Assembly (NCBI GenBank): GCA_017519865.1
Contig: JAFWRQ010000018.1
Span: forward strand, 1-40,040
Length of the DNA stretch: 40,040 bases
DNA from: Bacteroidales bacterium
GTDB taxonomy: Bacteria > Bacteroidota > Bacteroidia > Bacteroidales > UBA932
Direction of reading: 5' to 3'
Below, one piece after another: positions 22,598-33,395 of the stretch. The first letter of the stretch is position 1; each line of letters starts with the position of its first letter. Below the pieces are notes generated by a model. The model worked only from the letters and a program-made list of their open reading frames with translations, did no database searches and had not been told where the DNA came from. A program made the translations under genes and the position numbers.

Positions 22598-23913
22598 TAA
22601 AGAACTATACTAGTGTAGTCAAAAGGCTTGATAGTGAGAGAGATACCGGCAGGGGCAGGGTTGAGGCCAAGCTGTAGATAATCGACGGCGTGCTGAGGGA
22701 TGCGGATCGTCATCCGTGCCTCCAAGTCCGTAAAATTGCAGACGAATAACCGCGTATAGCCGTCGACATGTCTAAGGAAAGCGAAATGCCGGTCGGCATC
22801 GAAGCCGTCGGAGACGGCCTGGCAGTAGCACAGGTCGAAGGTCTCCCCCTCGCTGACACAGGGTTCCGAGGCAAGCGCCAAAGCGTCTTCGTAATGCCTG
22901 AGGATGTCCTGCTCTTCTGCAGAGAGGCCTTTCTCCCCGTGGATCCAATCATACAGACGCCGCAAAGACTCGGGCTTTGCGAAATTGAAGATGCTTGTGC
23001 GCCCCTCGTGGCCTTCTGAAGCATCCACGCCGGTCTCCTGCCCGAAATACAGCATGAAAGGCGCCGTGTTGAGCATAAGCGAAGTGCAGAGCAGGGCGTA
23101 GAAGTCGCCGCGCCCCGAGAACCAGGGAGATGCGAGCCTCTGCTCGTCGTGGTTCTCAAGGAAGTTCAGCATCCGGGGCTGGAGGTCCTGCAGGAACTGC
23201 CAGTTCCAGGTGATGGCGCGCGCAGTGCCGTGCCCGGCCGTGACGGAGCGCAGCACGTCATAGAGCCCGGATTTGTCGTAGAGGAAGTCGAAACGGACGT
23301 CCTCGATGTACATCCGGTATTTCTCCTTCTGATAGACTTCGGCTATGAAAACGACTTCCGGGAACTCCTCCTTTATCTTGGCTATCAGCCATTTAAGGAA
23401 TTCCGGCGGGACCAGTTCCACCATGTCGCAGCGGAATCCGTCCACGCCTTTCGAGGCCCAGAAACGTACGATGCGGTACATCGCCTCCCAGGTTCCGGGG
23501 GCGTTGTAATCTATCTTGATGGTGTCGCTCCAGTCATAGTCGTGCCAGTCGCAGAGCGGTATGCCCCCGTGCTTGTCTGTATAGTCGCAGCCGACGTGAT
23601 TGGGCACGAAGTCGATGATGAACTTAAGCCCATGCTTATGGACCCTGCTCACGAGCGAGCGGAATTCCGAGATCCTGCGCGAAGGAACGGTCGCAAGATA
23701 GGGATTGACGTCGTAATAGTCGGAGATGGCATAAGGAGAGCCGGCATCGCCCTTGACGAAGGGCTGGCCAGTCGAATGCCGTATGATGCCCGTACACCAG
23801 AGGTGGGTGATCCCGAGCCCCTTCAGGTATGACAGGGTTGCGTCGTCTACGGAAGCCATGCTCCCCTCGCCCCAGAGGCGTGGAAGCATCTGATAGATAA
23901 TGTGTTTGCTCAT
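22597..23913 (-). CDS. GH13 alpha-amylase family enzyme, cytoplasmic
   Basis: A 438-residue glycoside hydrolase family 13 protein without a signal peptide. The conserved regions are visible: DFVPNH (101-106), GFRCDMVE with nucleophile Asp163 (159-166), FIAEVY with acid/base Glu192 (189-194) and FLENHDEQ with His255-Asp256 (251-258). A short C-terminal beta domain follows (about 350-438). It would cleave or transfer alpha-1,4 glucans or maltodextrins inside the cell; the exact specificity is not readable. Its ATG directly follows the metX stop with no bases between, an unexpected partner for methionine synthesis genes. Confidence 0.92.
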   Translation of the reverse strand: MSKHIIYQMLPRLWGEGSMASVDDATLSYLKGLGITHLWCTGIIRHSTGQPFVKGDAGSPYAISDYYDVNPYLATVPSRRISEFRSLVSRVHKHGLKFIIDFVPNHVGCDYTDKHGGIPLCDWHDYDWSDTIKIDYNAPGTWEAMYRIVRFWASKGVDGFRCDMVELVPPEFLKWLIAKIKEEFPEVVFIAEVYQKEKYRMYIEDVRFDFLYDKSGLYDVLRSVTAGHGTARAITWNWQFLQDLQPRMLNFLENHDEQRLASPWFSGRGDFYALLCTSLMLNTAPFMLYFGQETGVDASEGHEGRTSIFNFAKPESLRRLYDWIHGEKGLSAEEQDILRHYEDALALASEPCVSEGETFDLCYCQAVSDGFDADRHFAFLRHVDGYTRLFVCNFTDLEARMTIRIPQHAVDYLQLGLNPAPAGISLTIKPFDYTSIVL

Positions 23914-24930
23914 CTAGGGCAGGAGTTTGGAAATGATCTCCGTAAGCTGGGCGGTCTCCAGCAGGAAACCGTCGTGGCCGAAGTTGGAAGTGATCTCGAG
24001 ATATTCGGCTCCGGGTATCATGGCCGCCCATTTCTCGATGTGGTGAGGCGGGAACAGCCCGTCGGTGTCTATCGACACGACGGTCGTCGCGGCCTTGATG
24101 CCCGACAGGGCCTTGGCAACGCCACCGCGCCCGCGGCCGACGTTGTTACTGATTACGGAGGTGCTCACGCTGTTGTAAGAGTAGGCATCGAAGCCTCTGC
24201 GGATGATCTTCGCGCCCTGATAGCGCTGGTAGGAGGCGGCGCGGTCGGCGAAAAGCGTATCGTCGTCCTCCTCGGCCTGTGTAAGGCCGTAGCCCTGGAA
24301 GCAGCGGTAGGATATCATGGCCTGTGCGCGGGCGCACTTGAGGCCCTCCTCGCCGCCGTGGATGTCCTCGCACGCGGCGAAGCTGGGGTCGGCGCGGAGC
24401 GCCATCCGCTGCGTCTCGATGCTGGCCGTAAGCCAGGGCGTGACGCGAGGCTCGGTGGCGATGAACAGCGCCCGCTTGAAGACGTCGGGCTCCATCACCG
24501 CCCACTCGATGGATTGGAATCCTCCGATGGAACTGCCTATCAAGAGGTCTACCTTTTCAACGCCCAGATGCTTGCGGATAAGGATGGCAGCATTGATCAT
24601 GTCCCTGACCGTAACTTCCGGGAATGAAAGAAGATAGGGCTTTCCAGTTTCAGGATTGATGGAAGCGGGACCGCTCGAGCCATAGGCCGAGCCGAGCATA
24701 TTGACGCACGCGACGAAATACTTGTCGGTGTCGATCAGTTTGCCGCTGCCGACCATGTCCGGCCACCAGTCCTCGCAGTCGCTGTTGGCCGTGAGGGCGT
24801 GGCAGATCCAAACTACACCGCGCTTGCCGTCATAGGACGGTGTCGAGGTGTGGTACGCTATGTCGATGCTTTCCAGCCGTGCTCCGTTCTCGAAAAGGAA
24901 GGGGCCGGCGGTGAGTTTGTGTCCTATCAT
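23914..24930 (-). CDS. metX: Homoserine O-acetyltransferase (MetX family)
   Basis: A 338-residue alpha/beta hydrolase that acylates homoserine in methionine synthesis. Seen: CHALTANSDCEDWWPDMVG (43-61), NMLGSAYGSSGPASINP (77-93), the nucleophile motif GSSIGG with Ser134, then the Asp of SIDTDGLFPP and the His of FGHDGFLLE near the end, forming the triad. The family contains acetyl- and succinyl-transferring members that look alike; acetyl is preferred because the upstream neighbour is MetY, which uses O-acetylhomoserine. One base separates it from metY; its stop touches the GH13 start. Confidence 0.9.
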   Translation of the reverse strand: MIGHKLTAGPFLFENGARLESIDIAYHTSTPSYDGKRGVVWICHALTANSDCEDWWPDMVGSGKLIDTDKYFVACVNMLGSAYGSSGPASINPETGKPYLLSFPEVTVRDMINAAILIRKHLGVEKVDLLIGSSIGGFQSIEWAVMEPDVFKRALFIATEPRVTPWLTASIETQRMALRADPSFAACEDIHGGEEGLKCARAQAMISYRCFQGYGLTQAEEDDDTLFADRAASYQRYQGAKIIRRGFDAYSYNSVSTSVISNNVGRGRGGVAKALSGIKAATTVVSIDTDGLFPPHHIEKWAAMIPGAEYLEITSNFGHDGFLLETAQLTEIISKLLP

Positions 24931-24931
24931 T

Positions 24932-26221
24932 CTACTTGAGGGCTGTTTCTATGGCTTGGGTCAGGTCTTCGATGATGTCCTGCGTGTCCTCCAGGCCGAT
25001 GCTGAGACGCATCAGGTCGGGGGCGATGCCCGCTTCGCGGAGTTGTTCGTCGCTGAGCTGGCGATGCGTATGCGAAGCCGGGTGCAGGATACAGGAATAG
25101 CAATCCGCCACGTGGGTCTCGATGGTTATGAGCCTGAGGGAGTCCATGAACTTGTTGTCCACGGCGCGGCCGCCCTTGAGGGCGAAGGCCATGACGCCGC
25201 AGGAGCCCTCGGGGAGGTATTTGCGGGCGCGCTCGTACTCGGTGTCACCCGGGAGGTCGGGATAGTGGATCCACGCCACAGCGGGATGGTTCTTGAGGAA
25301 CGTGGCGACCTTCAACGCGCTCTCCGTCAGGTATTTCATCCTCACGTGGAGGGTTTGAAGGCCGAGATTGAGGTAGAACGCGTTCTGCGGGGCCTGGATG
25401 GCTCCGAAGTCACGCATCAGGTGAGTGACGCACTTGGTGATATATGCCGCGCGACCAAATTTCTGGGTATAGACGATGCCGTGGTAGGATGCGTCCGGAG
25501 TGCAGAGGCCGGGGAACTTGTCGGCGTGGGCGTCCCAGTCGAAGTTGCCGCTGTCCACGATGACTCCGCCGACGGTGGTGCCGTGGCCGTCCATGTACTT
25601 GGTGGTGGAGTGCGTGACGATGTCGGCGCCGAACTCGATGGGACGGCAGTGGACGGGAGTGGCGAAGGTGTTGTCGATTATCATCGGCACTCCGTGCGCG
25701 TGGGCGCGCTTGGCAAAGCGCTCGATGTCAAGCACTTGCACGCCGGGATTGGCTATGGTCTCGGTGAAGATGAGCTTGGTGTTGGGCTTGAAGGCGGCGT
25801 CGATCTGCTCGTCGGTGGCGTCGCAGTCTATGAAGGTCACGTCGATGCCCAGCTTGCGGAAACTCACGCCGAAGAGGTTGAATGTACCTCCGTAGATGTT
25901 GTTGGTGGCTATCATATGGTCGCCGGCCTCGCAGATATTGAAGCAGGCGAAGAAGTTGGCAGCCTGGCCGGAGGAGGTCAGCATGGCGCCCACTCCACCT
26001 TCGAGGGCGGCGATCTTTGCAGCTACCTTGTCGTTGGTGGGATTCTGGAGCCTGGTATAGAAATAGCCTTCGTCTTCGAGGTCGAAGAGGCGGCCCATCT
26101 GGTCGCTCGTCTCGTATTTGAAAGTCGTGCTCTGTATGATGGGCATCTGACGCGGTTCACCCTTTCCGGGGTTGTAGCCAGCCTGGACGCAGAGCGTTCC
26201 GATGTTAAGCTTCTTGCTCAT
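24932..26221 (-). CDS. metY: O-acetylhomoserine sulfhydrylase (MetY)
   Basis: A 429-residue PLP enzyme of the Cys/Met metabolism family that makes homocysteine from O-acetylhomoserine and sulfide. Seen: N-terminal TLCVQAGYNPGKGEPRQMPIIQSTTF, YTRLQNPTNDKVAAKIAALEGG, SSGQAA, the VDNTFATP-type segment (IDNTFATPVHCRPIEFGADIV in pieces), the Schiff-base Lys in HSTTKYMDGHG, and FGAIQAPQNAFYLNLGLQTLHVRM. It is first in the metY-metX-GH13 unit. The promoter box at 26247-26254 leaves a leader of only about 19 bases, too short for a methionine riboswitch. Confidence 0.93.
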   Translation of the reverse strand: MSKKLNIGTLCVQAGYNPGKGEPRQMPIIQSTTFKYETSDQMGRLFDLEDEGYFYTRLQNPTNDKVAAKIAALEGGVGAMLTSSGQAANFFACFNICEAGDHMIATNNIYGGTFNLFGVSFRKLGIDVTFIDCDATDEQIDAAFKPNTKLIFTETIANPGVQVLDIERFAKRAHAHGVPMIIDNTFATPVHCRPIEFGADIVTHSTTKYMDGHGTTVGGVIVDSGNFDWDAHADKFPGLCTPDASYHGIVYTQKFGRAAYITKCVTHLMRDFGAIQAPQNAFYLNLGLQTLHVRMKYLTESALKVATFLKNHPAVAWIHYPDLPGDTEYERARKYLPEGSCGVMAFALKGGRAVDNKFMDSLRLITIETHVADCYSCILHPASHTHRQLSDEQLREAGIAPDLMRLSIGLEDTQDIIEDLTQAIETALK

Positions 26222-26246
26222 TCTTGGGGATATTTTCTAATTCACA

Positions 26247-26254
26247 CAAAGTTA
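26247..26254 (-). promoter_or_regulatory. -7 promoter box for metY
   Basis: The minus strand reads TAACTTTG, an exact TAnnTTTG match, 25 bases upstream of the metY start. No TTTG at -33. Confidence 0.55.
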
Positions 26255-26289
26255 GCCCTAATTCACTGAATTTTTATAAAATTTTTTAA

Positions 26290-26297
26290 TAAATTTG
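26290..26297 (+). promoter_or_regulatory. -7 promoter box for the phosphofructokinase gene
   Basis: TAAATTTG, an exact TAnnTTTG match, about 48 bases before the ATG at 26345. It lies 35 bases from the opposing metY box, so the two promoters share upstream DNA. Confidence 0.55.
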
Positions 26298-26344
26298 TCT
26301 TTTGGTTCGACACGAATACATATCAACAATTTATAAAACTCATT

Positions 26345-27982
26345 ATGCCAGTCAAATCCAATCTTCAGATCGCCCGTGCAGCCTACAAGCCCAAGCTTCC
26401 CGTCGCCCTCCAGGGCCCGGTCAAGGCTGTCGAAGGCGCAGCGACCCAGTCTGTCGGCGACCAGGCCGAAATCAAGGCTCTCTTCCCCAACACCTACGGC
26501 ATGCCCGTGGTAGAGTTCACCAAGGGTGAGGCGGCCGAGTCCCCCCGTTTCAACGTCGGCATCATCCTTTCCGGCGGCCAGGCCCCGGGCGGACACAATG
26601 TCATCTCCGGCCTCTTCGACGGTGTTAAGTCCCTCAATCCCGAGAACAAGCTTTACGGCTTCCTGATGGGCCCCGGCGGCCTTGTGGACCACAAGTATAT
26701 CGAGATCACTCCCGAACTCATGGATGATTACCGCAATACCGGCGGCTTCGACATCATCGGTTCCGGCAGGACCAAGCTGGAGGAAGTCGACCAGTTCGAG
26801 AGCGGCATCAAGATCCTCCGCGAACTCGGCATCAAGGCCCTCGTGATCATCGGCGGAGATGATTCCAACACCAACGCCTGCGTGCTGGCCGAGTACTATG
26901 CCGCCAAGAATTACGGCGTCCAGGTCATCGGCTGCCCCAAGACCATCGACGGCGACCTCAAGAACAGCCAGATCGAGACTTCGTTCGGTTTCGATACTGC
27001 CTGCAAGACCTACAGCGAGCTCATCGGCAACATCGAGCGCGACTGCAACTCCGCCCGCAAGTACTGGCATTTCATCAAGGTGATGGGCCGCAGCGCCTCC
27101 CACATCGCCCTTGAGTGCGCCCTCCAGACACAGCCCAACATCTGCCTCATATCCGAGGAGGTCGAGGCCAAGGAGCAGAGCCTCGACGAGATCGTAGCCT
27201 ATATCGCCAATACCGTCGCGGCCCGTGCCGCCCAGGGCAACAATTTCGGTACCGTGATCATCCCCGAAGGCTTGATCGAGTTCATCCCCGCCATCAAGAA
27301 ACTCATCGCCGAACTCAACGATGCACTTGCCACCGATGAGGCCAAGGCCGTCGCCCGCGAGGACCAGATCGAGTATGTCAAGGCCCACCTGAGCCCCGCC
27401 AACCTCGCCACCTTCAACTCCCTGCCCGCCGGCGTCGCCCGCCAGCTCGCCCTCGACCGCGACCCTCACGGCAACGTCCAGGTGTCCCTGATCGAGACCG
27501 AGAAACTCCTCTCCGAGATGGTCGGAAAGAAACTCGCGGAAATGAAGAAGGAAGGCAAGTATGTCGGCAAGTTCTCTGCCCAGCACCATTTCTTCGGCTA
27601 CGAAGGACGCTGCGCCGCTCCGTCCAACTTCGATGCAGACTACTGCTATTCACTTGGTTACAATGCTTCCCGCCTGATTGCCTGCGGCAAAACCGGCTAT
27701 ATGTCCGTCATCAAGAACACCACCGCTCCCGCGGCTGACTGGATTGCCGGCGGAGTGCCCATCACGATGATGATGAACCTTGAGAAGCGCAGCGGCAAGA
27801 TGAAGCCCGTCATCCGCAAGGCCCTTGTAGAGCTCGACGGAGCCCCGTTCAAGTATTTCGCTGCGAACCGCGAGGACTGGGCTCTCAACACCCGCTATGT
27901 CTATCCCGGTTCCATCCAGTACTGGGGACCTACCGAGGTCTGCGACCAGCCTACCGTGACCCTCAAGCTCGAGCACGCTTAG
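26345..27982 (+). CDS. Diphosphate--fructose-6-phosphate 1-phosphotransferase (PPi-PFK)
   Basis: A 545-residue long-form phosphofructokinase. Seen: [13 protein letters not shown] (77-89), GGDDSN (170-175), PKTIDGDL (198-205), [27 protein letters not shown], and the C-terminal [23 protein letters not shown]. In this superfamily the second Asp of GGDD and the Lys of PKTIDGD mark use of pyrophosphate rather than ATP as phosphoryl donor. It catalyses the reversible fructose-6-phosphate to fructose-1,6-bisphosphate step of glycolysis in the cytosol. It is a single-gene unit with its own promoter and a strong terminator. Codon use is strongly C-ending, which suggests high expression. Confidence 0.94.
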   Translation: MPVKSNLQIARAAYKPKLPVALQGPVKAVEGAATQSVGDQAEIKALFPNTYGMPVVEFTKGEAAESPRFNVGIILSGGQAPGGHNVISGLFDGVKSLNPENKLYGFLMGPGGLVDHKYIEITPELMDDYRNTGGFDIIGSGRTKLEEVDQFESGIKILRELGIKALVIIGGDDSNTNACVLAEYYAAKNYGVQVIGCPKTIDGDLKNSQIETSFGFDTACKTYSELIGNIERDCNSARKYWHFIKVMGRSASHIALECALQTQPNICLISEEVEAKEQSLDEIVAYIANTVAARAAQGNNFGTVIIPEGLIEFIPAIKKLIAELNDALATDEAKAVAREDQIEYVKAHLSPANLATFNSLPAGVARQLALDRDPHGNVQVSLIETEKLLSEMVGKKLAEMKKEGKYVGKFSAQHHFFGYEGRCAAPSNFDADYCYSLGYNASRLIACGKTGYMSVIKNTTAPAADWIAGGVPITMMMNLEKRSGKMKPVIRKALVELDGAPFKYFAANREDWALNTRYVYPGSIQYWGPTEVCDQPTVTLKLEHA

Positions 27983-28004
27983 TCCCTCGGGCAAAATATA
28001 GTCG

Positions 28005-28041
28005 AAAAGACGCCGATTCCGTGCTGGAACGGCGTCTTTTT
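28005..28041 (+). terminator. Intrinsic terminator of the PPi-PFK gene
   Basis: AAAAGACGCCG (28005-28015) pairs perfectly with CGGCGTCTTTT (28030-28040); one A bulges and TTCC/GGAA extends the stem to a GTGCT loop. A run of five T ends it at 28041. Confidence 0.9.
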
Positions 28042-28054
28042 CATTAAAAATGGC

Positions 28055-28062
28055 TATATTTG
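28055..28062 (+). promoter_or_regulatory. -7 promoter box for the ligA unit
   Basis: TATATTTG, an exact TAnnTTTG match, 16 bases before the ligA ATG. Its -33 region overlaps the T tract of the preceding terminator. Confidence 0.65.
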
Positions 28063-28063
28063 A

Positions 28064-30175
<2,112 letters not shown>

Positions 30176-30180
30176 CGGCC

Positions 30181-31191
30181 ATGGATATCAAGAGGATAAA
30201 GGAGACATCGCACAAACTCTTCGGAGACCAGCTGTGGGAGATTAATATCGACAGCCTCTCCGGCGCAAAACGCCGGATTGTCCGTTTCATCAAACTCGTC
30301 CGCATCACTTTCCTCGAGTTCGCCGTGAACCGCATGGGTTTCCAGTGCGTGGCCCTCAGTTATTTCTGCGCACTCGCCATCATACCTTTGGCCGCCTTCA
30401 TCTTCGCAGTCGGCGGCGGTCTGGGAGTAAGCGACAAACTTTCGGCACTCGCATACGAGATCCTTCCCAGCAATCCCGAGTTCATCGACACGGTGCTGGA
30501 CAAGGCCGGCAACATAGTCAATATCGCTAAGTCCGGAATAGTGGGAGTGATCGGTGCCTTTGCATTCATCTGGACCATCATCTGGCTTTTCTTCCAGATC
30601 GAGAGGGTGTTCAACAACGTCTGGGGCATACGCAAGATACCCCGCAAGCTCTATACGCGCTTCTCGTTCTACTTCCTAACCCTGATCCTTATGCCTTTCG
30701 TGCTGCTGATGTTCGGTGCGGGTATCGCCATCTATTCCAACATCACCAGCCTCGTCGGCATCCACATCAAGATTGCGGAAGTCTCCGGCTTCATGACGTT
30801 CCTCGGGTGGGTGGTGTTCTACGCCATCTCTGTCCTTACGTTCTCGCTGATGTACAAGTTCATACCGGCACCGAAAGTCTACTACAGGAATGCTTTCATA
30901 GCCGCCCTTGTGTCCGGGTTCGTATTCGTGGTCTTCCAGTTCCTGTACCTTAAGACCCAGATATTCGTTACCCGCCTGAACGCTGTGTACGGCGTTCTCG
31001 CCGCCATCCCGCTGTTCCTCATCTGGCTCAATTACAGCTGGCAGATAATCATCTACGGAGCCCAGCTCTGCTATGGCATACAGAACGTTGACAGCTATCA
31101 TATCCCGGAAGGAAGCCTGAAGGATTTCACCCCTATGTGGGACCACATCCGGGATGAAATGAACAATGAAGAGGAGGAGGACATCCAATGA
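30181..31191 (+). CDS. YihY/BrkB-family inner-membrane protein
   Basis: A 336-residue membrane protein with about six transmembrane helices between residues 45 and 290, and the family end motif YGVLAAIPLFLIWLNYSWQIIIYGAQL. The role of YihY proteins is not settled. The ATG at 30181 is five bases after the ligA stop; a TTG at 30172 would overlap that gene and is less likely. Its stop overlaps the RSH start as ATGA. The C-terminal acidic run (NNEEEEDIQ) is encoded by purine-rich DNA (GAGGAGGAGG) that can act as a Shine-Dalgarno site for the next gene. Confidence 0.9.
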   Translation: MDIKRIKETSHKLFGDQLWEINIDSLSGAKRRIVRFIKLVRITFLEFAVNRMGFQCVALSYFCALAIIPLAAFIFAVGGGLGVSDKLSALAYEILPSNPEFIDTVLDKAGNIVNIAKSGIVGVIGAFAFIWTIIWLFFQIERVFNNVWGIRKIPRKLYTRFSFYFLTLILMPFVLLMFGAGIAIYSNITSLVGIHIKIAEVSGFMTFLGWVVFYAISVLTFSLMYKFIPAPKVYYRNAFIAALVSGFVFVVFQFLYLKTQIFVTRLNAVYGVLAAIPLFLIWLNYSWQIIIYGAQLCYGIQNVDSYHIPEGSLKDFTPMWDHIRDEMNNEEEEDIQ

Positions 31192-33395
31192 GTTTCTCGA
31201 AGTTTACACAGAAGGACTACGATCTCATCAACAAGGAGTATGGTGAGTTGAAGGAGGTTGCAGCCGGACGTTGCCGGACCGAGGCCGAGATGGCCCTCGT
31301 CCAGAAGGCGTTTGAGTTCGCCAACGAGGCTCACAAGAACGTGCGGAGGCGCTCCGGCGAGCCGTACATGCTCCACCCCATCGCTGTCGCGCGCATAGTG
31401 GTCGAGAAGATAGGTCTGGGATGCAAGTCCATCTGCGCCGCCATCCTCCACGACGTGGTCGAGGACACCGACTACACCATCGACGAGATCCGCAACCTTT
31501 TCGGCGACAAGATAGCCTCCCTGGTCGACGGCCTCACCAAGATCAAGACCGTCCTCGACAACCAGAACCAGAAGGAAAACAAGTACGCCAACAACGACAC
31601 TCTCCAGGCCGAGAATTTCAAGCGCATACTCCTCACCCTGAACGATGACGTGCGCGTGGTCCTGATCAAGCTTGCGGACCGTCTGCACAACTGCCGCACC
31701 ATCGAGTTCATGCCGGAACACAAGCGGGACAAGGTCCTCAGCGAGACCATGTTCATCTTCATCCCCCTCGCCCATCGTCTGGGTCTCTACGAGGTCAAGT
31801 CCGAGATGGAGAATATCTGGCTGAGGTACAAGGAACCGGAGGCTTTCCGCGAGATAACCCGCCGCATCGACGAGAGCGTCGTGGACAAGGACAAGAGCAT
31901 TGACGCGTTCATCGCCCCCATCTCCGCCGCCCTGACGGAAGCCGGTTTCAAGTTCGAGATCAAGAAGCGCATCAAGACCCCTTATTCGGTGTGGAACAAG
32001 ATGCGCACGAAGAACGTCGAATTCGAGCAGGTCTATGACCTGTATGCCGTGCGCATCATCTTTACTCCCCCGGCGGACTCCAAGGAGACTGAACGCAACC
32101 AGTGCTACCATATTTTCTCCATCATCACCGGTATCTACAAGTATCAGCCTTCGCGCGTGCGTGACTGGGTCAAGCATCCGAAGAGCAACGGCTACGAGGC
32201 CCTGCACTGCACCCTCATGAGCCAGATAGGCATCTGGATAGAGGTCCAGATCCGCTCCCGCCGAATGGACGACATCGCCGAGAAAGGCATTGCCGCCCAC
32301 TGGGCATATAAGAATGAAGGCTACGTGGGCGAGAACGACAGCGAGATGGACAAGTGGCTGGCGAAGGTCAAGGAGATACTCGTCAGTTCGGACATCGGTG
32401 CCCTGGAGCTCCTGGACATCATCCATAACGACCTGGTCAGCAGCGATATAATCGTCTTTACCCCCAAGGGCGAACAGCGCTCCATCCAAAAGGGTGCGAC
32501 TGCCCTGGACTTCGCGTACCTCATCCATACGCACATCGGCAACAAGGCCATCGCAGCCAAGGTCAACATGAAACTCGTACCGCTCTCGTACGTACTCCAC
32601 ACGGGCGACCAGGTCGAGATCATTACCGCCCAGAACGCCCGTCCCAAGCTAGAATGGCTGCAGTTCCTCGCGACGAGACATGCGCGAAACATCGTGGTCG
32701 AGTGTTTCAAGGACCGCCGCGACGAGTTCACCGCCATGGGCCGGAGGATCTACGACAACGAGATGGCCTCGAACGGCATTCCCAGGACGAAGAAGAACGA
32801 GCAGAGGATACTTCAGTCAGTGCTGCTGCGCGACATGGACGAGTTCTGCTTCCGCCTTGGACTCGGCCTGATCAAGCCCGGAGTCATCCAGAAGGCCATC
32901 TTCCCTACGGTTACGCCTGTATCATCGTCCATCAAGCCGGAGAGCTACAAGGTCAAGCCCGGTGACCCTGCGGGCAGGAAATTCGTACTGGCATCCTGCT
33001 GCAATCCCATTCCGGGAGACCCCATTCTCGGATTCCGTACGCCGGACGGCGTGGTGACGATACACAAGAAGTCCTGTCCCGTCGCCGGAAGCCTCGCTTC
33101 CAAGTACGGTGACATGGTGGTCATACCCGAGTGGGACCTTTCGGGCGGAGGCCAGGCTTTCCCCGTCCGCATATCGCTCCGGGGCATCGACAAGGTCGGT
33201 CTTCTGAACTCCATCTCGCACTATATCTCCGAGGTGCTGGGTGTGAACATGAGGAAGGTGTATTTGGGCTCCGAAGACGGCATTTTCGAGGGATACATCG
33301 AACTGCTGGTACACAACAAGGAGGTACTCGACTCCATCATAGAGAACCTTGGCCGTATCGACGGCATACAGAAGATAGTGAGGACTGATATATGA
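31188..33395 (+). CDS. Bifunctional (p)ppGpp synthetase/hydrolase, RelA/SpoT homologue
   Basis: A 735-residue long RSH protein controlling the stringent response. Domains in order: HD hydrolase with HDVVEDT (88-94); synthetase with RIKTPYSVWNKM, VYDLYAVRII and DWVKHPKSNGYEALH, with IAEKGIAAHWAYK closing it; TGS (ITPKG-like IVFTPKGEQRSIQKGATALDFAYLIH); a helical and zinc-finger-like region including SCCNPIPGD; and a C-terminal ACT domain (PVRISLRGIDKVGLLNSISHYI). The intact HD motif and the basic RIK segment suggest both synthesis and hydrolysis. Its ATG overlaps the yihY stop and its stop overlaps the next start. Confidence 0.95.
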   Translation: MSFSKFTQKDYDLINKEYGELKEVAAGRCRTEAEMALVQKAFEFANEAHKNVRRRSGEPYMLHPIAVARIVVEKIGLGCKSICAAILHDVVEDTDYTIDEIRNLFGDKIASLVDGLTKIKTVLDNQNQKENKYANNDTLQAENFKRILLTLNDDVRVVLIKLADRLHNCRTIEFMPEHKRDKVLSETMFIFIPLAHRLGLYEVKSEMENIWLRYKEPEAFREITRRIDESVVDKDKSIDAFIAPISAALTEAGFKFEIKKRIKTPYSVWNKMRTKNVEFEQVYDLYAVRIIFTPPADSKETERNQCYHIFSIITGIYKYQPSRVRDWVKHPKSNGYEALHCTLMSQIGIWIEVQIRSRRMDDIAEKGIAAHWAYKNEGYVGENDSEMDKWLAKVKEILVSSDIGALELLDIIHNDLVSSDIIVFTPKGEQRSIQKGATALDFAYLIHTHIGNKAIAAKVNMKLVPLSYVLHTGDQVEIITAQNARPKLEWLQFLATRHARNIVVECFKDRRDEFTAMGRRIYDNEMASNGIPRTKKNEQRILQSVLLRDMDEFCFRLGLGLIKPGVIQKAIFPTVTPVSSSIKPESYKVKPGDPAGRKFVLASCCNPIPGDPILGFRTPDGVVTIHKKSCPVAGSLASKYGDMVVIPEWDLSGGGQAFPVRISLRGIDKVGLLNSISHYISEVLGVNMRKVYLGSEDGIFEGYIELLVHNKEVLDSIIENLGRIDGIQKIVRTDI

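Noticed and set aside
26222-26344. Possible S-adenosylmethionine riboswitch before metY
   Set aside because: The promoter box leaves about 19 bases of leader, and no structured element is seen.
24848-27589. Long open frames antisense to metY (+) and to the PPi-PFK gene (-)
   Set aside because: Both real genes carry clear catalytic motifs and have promoter boxes. The antisense frames are low-complexity, rich in Gly, Val, Asp and Glu, as expected of frame shadows.
31098-32600. A 500-codon open frame antisense to the RSH gene
   Set aside because: The + strand RSH protein has all domains of its family. The antisense protein has no recognisable motif and is explained by the strong codon bias of a GC-rich gene.
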